17,721 nt of DNA, from NCBI GenBank assembly GCA_934133155.1, contig CAKPAT010000015.1:1-17721 (forward strand). Direction: 5' to 3'. The stretch comes from an uncultured Bacilli bacterium. GTDB lineage: Bacteria; Bacillota_I; Bacilli_A; RF39; UBA660. The number at the start of each line of letters is the position of its first letter. Positions within the stretch are counted from its first letter, which is position 1. The notes beneath the pieces were generated by a model that saw only the letters and a program-made list of their open reading frames with translations, did no database searches and had not been told where the DNA came from. Of the stretch, positions 1-5,591 are shown piece after piece. A program made the position numbers and the translations under genes.

Positions 1-14
1 GTATATCTTGACAT
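1..14 (-). CDS. rpsD: Start of a leftward gene, probably ribosomal protein S4 (partial)
   Basis: Only the first four codons and part of the fifth are inside the window; they read M-S-R-Y-T on the minus strand. A strong Shine-Dalgarno (AAGGAGG, minus strand, about 23-29) stands 7 nt before the ATG, so a real start is well supported. S4 proteins of Bacilli usually begin M-A/S-R-Y-T-G-P. The neighbours ezrA, thiI and an ssp gene lie near rpsD in Bacillus subtilis, which supports the name. S4 is the 30S assembly protein that, in Firmicutes, represses its own mRNA through the leader. The identity rests on five residues plus synteny, so it is an inference; the existence of a gene start is firm. Confidence 0.55.
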
Positions 15-125
15 AATCTAACCTCCTTTCGTCCACGTGCGAAAGGTTACTTTGCCAAATTATAGGGTGAATTATACTAATATCACTTTAAGCAGCACTT
101 CAAGAGATAACCCCTTTAGGGAATA
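15..125 (-). promoter_or_regulatory. Candidate autoregulatory 5' leader of rpsD
   Basis: On the minus strand the bases before the partial gene fold into a hairpin with arms CCTTTCG (40-46) and CGAAAGG (25-31). The 3' arm runs directly into the Shine-Dalgarno, so folding would hide the ribosome site. Further upstream is a second small palindrome, CCCTAAAGGG (about 112-121). A leader of roughly 110 nt with an SD-sequestering stem is what is known for Firmicutes rpsD mRNAs, where S4 binds and blocks translation. I could not match it to a covariance model, so the assignment depends on the neighbouring gene really being rpsD. Confidence 0.35.
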
Positions 126-130
126 ACCAC

Positions 131-158
131 ATTATAATTTTCAAAATAACGCTGCAAA
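131..158 (-). promoter_or_regulatory. Candidate promoter of the leftward (rpsD) gene
   Basis: Reading leftward, TTTGCA (153-158) and TATAAT (131-136) are separated by 16 bases. The -10 is perfect and the -35 matches 4 of 6. Transcription would start near 124 and give a leader of about 110 nt. Other TATAAT-like strings lie closer to the gene but lack a well-spaced -35. Confidence 0.4.
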
Positions 159-209
159 ACACGCTACAAATGATTATATTATTTTTACATGCTAAAGTCA
201 ATATAACCA

Positions 210-250
210 TGAATAATATCATCAAAAAAAGTGAATAATATCATCAAAAA
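210..250. repeat. 19-bp direct repeat, two copies
   Basis: The 19-mer beginning TGAATAATATC occurs at 210-228 and again at 232-250, a 22-bp period. It lies in the 385-bp gene-free stretch 15-399 and abuts the left end of the first invertible segment. It could be an accessory binding site for a recombinase or regulator, or a simple slippage duplication; nothing decides between these. The rest of that gene-free stretch is the rpsD leader and promoter and the invertible segment. Confidence 0.7.
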
Positions 251-253
251 TAC

Positions 254-274
254 CGTATAACATGACGTTATACG
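254..274 (+). repeat. Left recombination site of invertible segment 1
   Basis: Perfect 8-bp arms CGTATAAC (254-261) and GTTATACG (267-274) flank the asymmetric core ATGAC (262-266). Two palindromic arms around a short asymmetric core is the usual layout of a tyrosine recombinase core site. Confidence 0.75.
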
Positions 275-291
275 ATATATTTCATACCTAA

Positions 292-320
292 AGTATACCA
301 AATTTTAAAGTTTTTGTCCT
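292..320 (-). promoter_or_regulatory. Leftward promoter inside invertible segment 1
   Basis: On the minus strand AGGACA (315-320) and TATACT (292-297) are separated by exactly 17 bases, with an extended -10 TGG directly before TATACT. As drawn, transcription leaves the segment toward rpsD and not toward the LamG gene. No comparable rightward promoter is visible between 254 and 399, so the LamG gene appears silent in this orientation. Confidence 0.65.
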
Positions 321-360
321 AAAATACGCCAAAATGTCATTAAAATTTAACCCTTTTTAC

Positions 361-381
361 CATATAACGTCATGTTATCTG
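361..381 (-). repeat. Right recombination site of invertible segment 1
   Basis: Arms CATATAAC (361-368) and GTTATCTG (374-381) flank GTCAT (369-373). The inner 5 bp of both arms and the core are the exact reverse complement of the left site; the outer 3 bp have drifted. The gene's ribosome site (AAAAGGAAG) begins just outside it. Confidence 0.75.
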
Positions 382-399
382 ATAAAAAGGAAGATGTAA

Positions 400-1173
400 A
401 TGAGAAAAAACAGAAAAATAAAAAAAATAACCACATTAATATTTATATTACCACTATCACTTATAGTAAGTTATGCAGCCTTTGAAACAAATATAAACTT
501 AAAAGCTAAAGGAAATATTAAAGAAAATAAAGAATTAATTGATAAACAAATACCACAAGATAAATTATTATTTTGGGCAGATGTTGATGGTGTAGAAAAT
601 ACAAAAACATTACTTAAAGATAAAAGTATAAATCAAAAAGATGGAACAATTTATGGAGCTACATATGAAAAAAATGCCTTATTATTAGACGGTGTAGACG
701 ATTATGTTGATATAGGTTATGCTGGTTATGATTTTAAAAACACCATAAGTTACGTAATTTATGTAAAACTTTATCAAAATAGTCATAGTTGTATCTTTGG
801 AAACTGGGAATCAGCTGGTAGTGGATTATGGCAAAACCCCACAATATCTTTTGATATTTATGACACAGTTTTAAATGAATATGTTGAAGCAACATCTCCA
901 ATAAACATTGATACCAATACATATTATACAGTCATAGGTATTCAGGATGAAAATATCATAAAGTTATATATAGATGGAAAGTTGATGGCCACTCAAAACG
1001 TAACTAATATGAATGTTTCCTCAAGAAATGTAATAATAGGCGGTAACCCAAATGGTGACGTAATAGGTGACACATCAAATATGTCTTTCAAAGAGGCAAT
1101 GCTTTATGATAGAGCACTTACTGAAGAAGAGGTAAGCATAATCACAAAAGCTTTTCATCAAAAATATGAATAA
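400..1173 (+). CDS. Secreted LamG-like (concanavalin A-fold) surface protein, phase-variable candidate
   Basis: The 257-residue product starts with a basic stretch and one hydrophobic helix (about 10-24) ending in S-Y-A-A-F (24-28). This resembles the SipW-type signal of TasA, which is cut before A-F. No lipobox is present. From about residue 56 to 250 the protein looks like a LamG / laminin-G-3 jelly roll: an LLFWAD opening strand, the family hallmark LLLDGVDDYVDIG near 95-106, KLYIDGKL, and a closing segment with A-x-L-Y-D-R-A-L-T-x-E-E. Such domains usually bind glycans or act in adhesion; the ligand cannot be read from sequence. Start: ATG at 400 with AAAAGGAAG 5' of it, 18 nt after the right inversion site. 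It shares its N-terminal module with the next gene. It is predicted to be expressed only when segment 254-381 is inverted. The fold call is good; the function is inferred. Confidence 0.85.
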   Translation: MRKNRKIKKITTLIFILPLSLIVSYAAFETNINLKAKGNIKENKELIDKQIPQDKLLFWADVDGVENTKTLLKDKSINQKDGTIYGATYEKNALLLDGVDDYVDIGYAGYDFKNTISYVIYVKLYQNSHSCIFGNWESAGSGLWQNPTISFDIYDTVLNEYVEATSPINIDTNTYYTVIGIQDENIIKLYIDGKLMATQNVTNMNVSSRNVIIGGNPNGDVIGDTSNMSFKEAMLYDRALTEEEVSIITKAFHQKYE

Positions 1174-1180
1174 AAATAAT

Positions 1181-1201
1181 CGTATAACTGTCTGTTATGC
1201 G
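1181..1201 (+). repeat. Left recombination site of invertible segment 2
   Basis: Arms CGTATAAC (1181-1188) and GTTATGCG (1194-1201) flank the core TGTCT (1189-1193). It starts 8 bases after the stop codon of the LamG gene. Confidence 0.75.
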
Positions 1202-1218
1202 ATATATTTCATATCTAA

Positions 1219-1247
1219 AGTATACCAAAATTTAACTTTTTTGTAAC
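1219..1247 (-). promoter_or_regulatory. Leftward promoter inside invertible segment 2
   Basis: On the minus strand GTTACA (1242-1247) and the extended -10 TGG plus TATACT (TATACT at 1219-1224) are separated by 17 bases. Geometry and -10 are the same as in segment 1. In this orientation it reads antisense into the 3' end of the LamG gene. Confidence 0.65.
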
Positions 1248-1287
1248 AAAAATTAATAAAAAACATCAAATCATACAGTCTTTAAAA

Positions 1288-1308
1288 CGTATAACAGACA
1301 GTTATATG
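1288..1308 (-). repeat. Right recombination site of invertible segment 2
   Basis: Arms CGTATAAC (1288-1295) and GTTATATG (1301-1308) flank AGACA (1296-1300), the reverse complement of the left core. The start codon of the downstream gene is 19 bases beyond it, matching the 18 bases in segment 1. Confidence 0.75.
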
Positions 1309-1327
1309 TTAGAAGGATGTGGTTAAA

Positions 1328-2347
1328 TTGAAAAGAAAAGCAAAAAGACAAAAGAAAATATTAATAATAAGCGTTATAGTATTGTTTATATCTTTAACAG
1401 CAGGCTATTCAGCATTTAATACAAACATAAAATTAAAAGCAAAAGGCAGTATTGTTGAAACAAGCGAAAAATGTTTTACTGTAATAGACAATGGTGATGG
1501 TACAGGTACTATTGAAGATTATGATAAATCATGTGGAACTAAAGTAAAAATACCAAACAAAATAAATGGGCTTACAATCACAAAATTAGCTGATATTCCA
1601 GTAGATGCAAACACCACAAAAGGCTTCGTTAGAAAAGGTATTACTCATGTTTGGTTTCCGGATACTTTAACATATATTGGTAATATGCAATTTTATCAAG
1701 ATAATATAACAGAAATAGATATACCGGAAAGTGTTACGTATATAGGACAGCAAACGTTTTCCGGAAATAAAATAAAAGGTGAGCTAAAACTTCCTTCGAA
1801 GATTAAAACAATTGAAAATGTAGCTTTTTATGGAAACAATATCACTAAAGTCAATATTCCAAGTACTGTCACATATCTAGGCCCAGGAGCATTTACAAGA
1901 AATAATATAACAGGTGAGGACAAATACGTTTATGGGATAAATAAAGACGGAAGTATAGACTATACTACATTAAATTCCTATGCCAGTAAAGATACAGATA
2001 ACATCAAAATACCAAAAAATGTTAAACTCATAGAAAATTGGGCTTTTGGTGGAATGACAATTAAATATATTGAAATACCTTCAAACGTCAAAACATTAGG
2101 TGGTGGTGCGTTTTCGATGACTGATTTAGCAGCAATAAAATTAAATGATGGACTAGAATATATTGGTGATAAGTGTTTTGCGGCCAGCACATTAACCGAA
2201 ATAACCATACCGGCATCAGTCCAAACAATACAAGAAACAGCATTTACAAACTCAAATTTAAAAACAATTAATATAAATCAAAAAGAAAACAAAATCTCCG
2301 GTTCACCTTGGGGAGCAAGTAGCGCCACTATAAACTGGTTAAGCTAA
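1328..2347 (+). CDS. Secreted BspA-type leucine-rich repeat surface protein, phase-variable candidate
   Basis: The product has 339 residues from the chosen start. After a lysine/arginine-rich head and a hydrophobic helix (about 11-25) comes G-Y-S-A-F-N-T-N-I (26-34), nearly the same as in the LamG protein. The rest is about eight LRR_5 (BspA / Treponema pallidum) repeats of the pattern I-x-x-I-x-I-P-x-x-V-x-x-I-G-x-x-A-F, such as IDIPESVTYIG and IPSTVTYLG, with a non-repeat insert near residues 200-220 and the usual short NKISGSPWGA-like close. BspA-like proteins are surface adhesins in several host-associated bacteria; the partner here is unknown. TTG at 1328 is preferred over GTG at 1319, because the ribosome site AGAAGGA (1311-1317) abuts the GTG, and TTG aligns with the LamG gene in distance from the inversion site and in N-terminal sequence. 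Confidence 0.85.
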   Translation: MKRKAKRQKKILIISVIVLFISLTAGYSAFNTNIKLKAKGSIVETSEKCFTVIDNGDGTGTIEDYDKSCGTKVKIPNKINGLTITKLADIPVDANTTKGFVRKGITHVWFPDTLTYIGNMQFYQDNITEIDIPESVTYIGQQTFSGNKIKGELKLPSKIKTIENVAFYGNNITKVNIPSTVTYLGPGAFTRNNITGEDKYVYGINKDGSIDYTTLNSYASKDTDNIKIPKNVKLIENWAFGGMTIKYIEIPSNVKTLGGGAFSMTDLAAIKLNDGLEYIGDKCFAASTLTEITIPASVQTIQETAFTNSNLKTININQKENKISGSPWGASSATINWLS

Positions 2348-2361
2348 AATATTATAAACCT

Positions 2362-2430
2362 AATTTTTCCTAAAATGTAAAATAAATTTTTCTCAAAATG
2401 TAAAATGAAATTTGCTTTTTTTGTAAAATG
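2362..2430 (+). repeat. Three 23-bp tandem repeats in the promoter of the DUF4143 ATPase gene
   Basis: The octamer TGTAAAAT occurs at 2376, 2399 and 2422, exactly 23 bp apart. The first two units (2362-2384 and 2385-2407) differ at only a few positions; the third (2408-2430) is more diverged because it overlaps the promoter. Regular repeats across a promoter suggest a multi-copy operator, possibly for autoregulation. The binding protein is unknown. Confidence 0.65.
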
Positions 2431-2440
2431 AGTTTATAAT
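2412..2440 (+). promoter_or_regulatory. Promoter of the DUF4143 ATPase gene
   Basis: TTGCTT (2412-2417) and a perfect TATAAT (2435-2440) are separated by 17 bases. The third 23-bp repeat covers the -35 and most of the spacer, so a protein bound there would compete with RNA polymerase. Confidence 0.55.
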
Positions 2441-2460
2441 TACTTTAAGAGGTGATACAT

Positions 2461-3720
2461 ATGCAGTACATACCAAGAGTTGTTGACAAAGAGATAAATG
2501 AACTTCTAGAAATTATGGGGGCTGTTTTGATTGAAGGCTGTAAGTGGTGCGGAAAATCAACAACAGGAATGCACCATGCAAAAAGTTTTATTGAATTCCA
2601 AAACCCCGATAAAAAACAAGTATACGATAAAATAAGAAATACCAAACCATCATTATTCTTAAACGGTGAAAAATCAAGAATGCTTGACGAGTGGCAAATG
2701 TACCCAGTCGTTTGGGACGCCATAAGAACAGATGTTGATCATACCGGTGAAAAAGGACAATATATCCTAACAGGCTCTGCAAGACCAAGTGAGGGAGAAA
2801 CAATGCACACTGGTACAGGAAGAATATCAAGAGTAATAATGAGGCCAATGAGTTTATACGAATCTGGGGAATCCACAGGAGAAGTATCTTTTGCGGACAT
2901 ATTCGCTGGAAAAGATATTTCCGGAGTATCTAATTTAACTTTAGAAGACATCGCCAGTATAATAGTTAGAGGTGGCTGGCCCGCCGCTATATCAGTAAAA
3001 AGCGACGCAAAATATAGATTTGCCAAAGAATATGTAAAGTCATTAATTCATGAAGATGTAAATAAAGCTGATGGAGTAAAAAGAAACCCCGAAAAAATGA
3101 CAAGCGTCTTAAGAAGTCTAGCTAGAAATATATCTACATCAGTATCTAACACCACCTTAGAAGAAGATATAAAAAATAGCTTTGACGAAGGCATCACCAG
3201 ACCAACATTAACCGATTACCTAAATGCTTTAGAAAAATTATTTGTAATAGAAGAAGTTAATGCGACTAACCTAAATTTTAGAAGTAAATATGCGATAAGA
3301 ACAAAACCAAAAAAATATTTTGTAGACCCTTCAATAGCAACCGCCATTTTAGAAATGAAGCCTGCCGATTTAATTAACGATTTAAATACATTCGGTTTCA
3401 TGTTTGAATCCCTTTGCATAAGAGACTTAAAAATATATATTCAAAATCATGGCGGAAGTATATCATTTTACCGTGACGAAAAAGACTTCGAAGTAGATGC
3501 TATAATTAGGACAAGCAGTGGCAAATGGGGAGCCATCGAAATAAAACTAGGAGCAGGATATATTGACATGGCCGCCGACAATCTTTTAAAATTCAAAGAG
3601 CGAGTTGATACTCAAAAATGTGGAGCACCGTCATTTTTAATGGTTTTAACAGGAACGGACTACTCATATAAGCGTGAAGATGGTGTTTACGTAGTATCAA
3701 TTGGCACACTTAAAGACTGA
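2461..3720 (+). CDS. AAA_14 / DUF4143 family ATPase
   Basis: The 419-residue protein has the two-part layout of the AAA_14-DUF4143 family. The N-terminal P-loop ATPase has Walker A G26-CKWC-GKST, a Walker-B-like LDEWQ stretch and a sensor-like LTGSAR. The C-terminal DUF4143 domain carries D346 and the E360-I-K362 pair, fitting the degenerate PD-(D/E)XK nuclease fold proposed for this domain; whether it cuts DNA is unknown. The family is widespread and mobile, often variable between strains, with no settled function. ATG at 2461 is chosen because AGAGGTG lies 6 nt before it; the in-frame GTG at 2452 falls inside that ribosome site. It is monocistronic, with its own promoter and terminator, between the phase-variable surface genes and ezrA. 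The family call is confident; the role is not known. Confidence 0.88.
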   Translation: MQYIPRVVDKEINELLEIMGAVLIEGCKWCGKSTTGMHHAKSFIEFQNPDKKQVYDKIRNTKPSLFLNGEKSRMLDEWQMYPVVWDAIRTDVDHTGEKGQYILTGSARPSEGETMHTGTGRISRVIMRPMSLYESGESTGEVSFADIFAGKDISGVSNLTLEDIASIIVRGGWPAAISVKSDAKYRFAKEYVKSLIHEDVNKADGVKRNPEKMTSVLRSLARNISTSVSNTTLEEDIKNSFDEGITRPTLTDYLNALEKLFVIEEVNATNLNFRSKYAIRTKPKKYFVDPSIATAILEMKPADLINDLNTFGFMFESLCIRDLKIYIQNHGGSISFYRDEKDFEVDAIIRTSSGKWGAIEIKLGAGYIDMAADNLLKFKERVDTQKCGAPSFLMVLTGTDYSYKREDGVYVVSIGTLKD

Positions 3721-3737
3721 TAATTTTATCAGTTTTT
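3716..3737 (+). terminator. Terminator of the DUF4143 ATPase gene, enclosing its stop codon
   Basis: Arms ACTGATAA (3716-3723) and TTATCAGT (3726-3733) are followed by a T-run to 3737; the innermost base pair must open to form the loop. The TGA stop (3718-3720) is inside the 5' arm. Confidence 0.65.
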
Positions 3738-3763
3738 AAATACAAAAATCCTTTAGACAAAAT

Positions 3764-3794
3764 TTGACAAAAAAGTTCAAAAATATGTTACAAT
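3764..3794 (+). promoter_or_regulatory. Promoter of ezrA
   Basis: A perfect -35 TTGACA (3764-3769) is followed by an extended -10 TGT plus TACAAT (3789-3794). The spacing of 19 is long, but TG before the -10 can compensate. Confidence 0.5.
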
Positions 3795-3811
3795 GATATA
3801 TAGGTGATAGT

Positions 3812-5530
3812 ATGAATAACGTAATTATCATATTAATAGCTGCGTTCGTTTCCGCCGCTGTTAGTATAATTGTGGTTTTAACGCTAATGCAAAAATCCAA
3901 AAATAAACAATACAAAAAAATGATAGACAAACTAGACTATGAAAAAAATCAAATAGACACATCACCAGTAGGCCCAGAACTATCAAAAATAGAAGAATAT
4001 ACAAATAATGAAAAATTAGAAGTCCTATACGAAAATTGGAAAGAAAGACTTCATGACATCAAAGACATAAAAATACCTAAAATAACTGACATGATTATTG
4101 AAGCCGAATACTCACTGTCTAAAATGGACTACAAAAGCACCATGTACAAAATAGCTAAACTAGAAATGGAAGTATATAAAGTAAGAACAACATCAGACTT
4201 TTTACTAAAAGAAATAAAAGAAATTACAAACAGCGAAGAAAAAAATCGTGCAGATATAACAAAACAAAAAGCTAGATACCGCGAGTTATATAATAAATTT
4301 AATGAAACGAAATCAGAATTTGGTAAATATCAAGAAGTCGTATCAATCCAATTTGAAAACATCTCAAAAAGATTTGAAGAGTTTGAAAAACTAATGGAAG
4401 AAAACGAATTTACAGAAATACCCAAACTTTTAAGCTCAGTAGACGAACTTTTAAACCATATGGACACAATCATAGAAGAACTTCCATCAATCGTCTTAAT
4501 CGCCGAAGGAATACTACCTAAAAAAATAGAAGAAATAAGTGCTATATACGAAAAAATGCAAAAAGAAGGCTATCCACTAGACTACCTAAATGTTGAATTT
4601 AACATAGAAGAAGCAGAAAAGAAAATAAAAGATATACTAGATAGAGCAAGCGTTTTAAACATTGAAGATAGTCTGTTTGACCTAAAAGTTTTAACCGAAT
4701 ACTTTGAAAACCTATTTACCGACTTTGAAAAAGAAAAAGTAATCAAAGCCGATTATGAAGAAGCCGGCAAAACATTAAAAACAAAACTAATAAAAACCAA
4801 CACCCTGGTAAACGACATCTTTAGTCAAATAGATAGACTAAAAAAAATGTACAGCTTAAAAGAAGAAGAAGTGCAAAAACTATATGAAGTAAAAGACGAG
4901 TTAAAAGAATTAAACAGTGACTACAACATATTAATAAGCCACGTCAGTAATCAAACATTTGCCTACTCAAAATTAACAGAAGAAATAGAAGGATTAGTGA
5001 TTAGACTTACAAGCATTGAAAACAAACTAGATAAATCATTAAGTGTAATTGGAAACATGCATGAAGACGAAATGCGTGCACGCCAGCAATTAAAAGAAGT
5101 AAAAACACTTTTAAAAGATGCTCAAAAAGAAATACGTACCTATCATTTACCCGTCATACCAAACTCATATTATGTTGAATTAAAAGAAGCAAGTGAAGCT
5201 ATGGGAGAAATAATCAAAGAACTAGATAAAAAACCAATCACCATAGAAACATTAAACACCAGAGTAGACACCGCTAGAGATCTCGCCTTAAAATTATTTG
5301 GAAAAACAAAAGACATGATGAAAAATGCTAAACTAGCTGAAATGGCCATAGTCTATGGGAATAGATATCGCTCAAGTGAAAAAGAATTAGATAGAAATTT
5401 AACATACTCTGAAACCCTATTTAATAAAGGTGAGTACAAAAAATCACTAGAGCTTACAGTAGAATCTTTAAATAAAATAAAACCAGGAATATATGACAAC
5501 ATATTAAAACTATTAAGCACAGAAAAGTAA
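3812..5530 (+). CDS. ezrA: Septation ring formation regulator EzrA
   Basis: The 572-residue protein (family about 560-575) has one N-terminal transmembrane helix (about 4-26), followed by a lysine- and glutamate-rich, almost entirely helical cytoplasmic part of spectrin-like repeats. Near the C-terminus is G-N-R-Y-R-S (516-521), which corresponds to the conserved QNR patch of EzrA. In Bacilli EzrA spans the membrane, binds FtsZ, limits Z-ring formation away from mid-cell and links division to peptidoglycan synthesis. It marks the organism as a walled member of the Bacilli; wall-less Mollicutes lack it. Start: ATG at 3812 after AGGTGATAG. It lies directly before thiI, with a terminator and a new promoter between them. 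The gene is intact with no unusual features. Confidence 0.93.
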   Translation: MNNVIIILIAAFVSAAVSIIVVLTLMQKSKNKQYKKMIDKLDYEKNQIDTSPVGPELSKIEEYTNNEKLEVLYENWKERLHDIKDIKIPKITDMIIEAEYSLSKMDYKSTMYKIAKLEMEVYKVRTTSDFLLKEIKEITNSEEKNRADITKQKARYRELYNKFNETKSEFGKYQEVVSIQFENISKRFEEFEKLMEENEFTEIPKLLSSVDELLNHMDTIIEELPSIVLIAEGILPKKIEEISAIYEKMQKEGYPLDYLNVEFNIEEAEKKIKDILDRASVLNIEDSLFDLKVLTEYFENLFTDFEKEKVIKADYEEAGKTLKTKLIKTNTLVNDIFSQIDRLKKMYSLKEEEVQKLYEVKDELKELNSDYNILISHVSNQTFAYSKLTEEIEGLVIRLTSIENKLDKSLSVIGNMHEDEMRARQQLKEVKTLLKDAQKEIRTYHLPVIPNSYYVELKEASEAMGEIIKELDKKPITIETLNTRVDTARDLALKLFGKTKDMMKNAKLAEMAIVYGNRYRSSEKELDRNLTYSETLFNKGEYKKSLELTVESLNKIKPGIYDNILKLLSTEK

Positions 5531-5547
5531 TACAAATTACTTTTTTT
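5523..5547 (+). terminator. Terminator of ezrA, enclosing its stop codon
   Basis: Arms AAAAGTAA (5523-5530) and TTACTTTT (5537-5544) with a 6-nt loop run into a T-tract ending at 5547. The TAA stop is the last three bases of the 5' arm. Confidence 0.7.
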
Positions 5548-5569
5548 CTTTTAAAAAAAATAGTATAAT
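5541..5569 (+). promoter_or_regulatory. Possible promoter of thiI
   Basis: A perfect TATAAT stands at 5564-5569, 22 bases before the start codon. The only -35 at a 17-base distance is T-rich and poor, so this is a weak call. Confidence 0.35.
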
Positions 5570-5591
5570 TACAAAAGAAACGAGGGAAAAC

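Larger units (their letters stand above)
254..381. promoter_or_regulatory. Invertible promoter segment 1 (predicted inverton), OFF orientation
   Basis: A 128-bp segment bounded by inverted repeats lies immediately before the LamG-like surface protein gene. The left site has arms CGTATAAC and GTTATACG around the core ATGAC; the right site has arms CATATAAC and GTTATCTG around GTCAT, the exact reverse complement of the left core. Inside is a promoter pointing left, away from the gene. Inversion between the sites would place the same promoter 5' of the gene, upstream of its ribosome site. Bases 273-317 match 41 of 45 positions in the equivalent segment at 1200-1244, while the other half of each segment is unrelated. 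Invertible promoters of this size before surface lipoprotein genes are known in Mycoplasma penetrans, and others in Bacteroides. No recombinase gene is in the window, and inversion itself is inferred. Confidence 0.75.
1181..1308. promoter_or_regulatory. Invertible promoter segment 2 (predicted inverton), OFF orientation
   Basis: A second 128-bp segment, the same length as segment 1, lies between the LamG gene and the leucine-rich-repeat gene. The left site has core TGTCT and the right site AGACA, again exact reverse complements, inside the same CGTATAAC-type arms. The core differs from segment 1, so each segment should recombine only with itself. The promoter half next to the left site is conserved with segment 1; the other half is not. 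The promoter currently points left, antisense to the LamG gene. Inversion would place it just upstream of the ribosome site of the leucine-rich-repeat gene. Confidence 0.75.

Noticed and set aside
254..381. Inverted repeats as ordinary repressor operators or a terminator
   Set aside because: Cores differ between the two segments but match within each, and no T-run follows the small palindromes; this fits recombination sites better than a common operator or terminator.
3763..3771. TTTGACAAA before ezrA as a 0A box
   Set aside because: It fits the loose 0A pattern but is simply the -35 TTGACA with flanking A and T; no reason to expect Spo0A control of ezrA.
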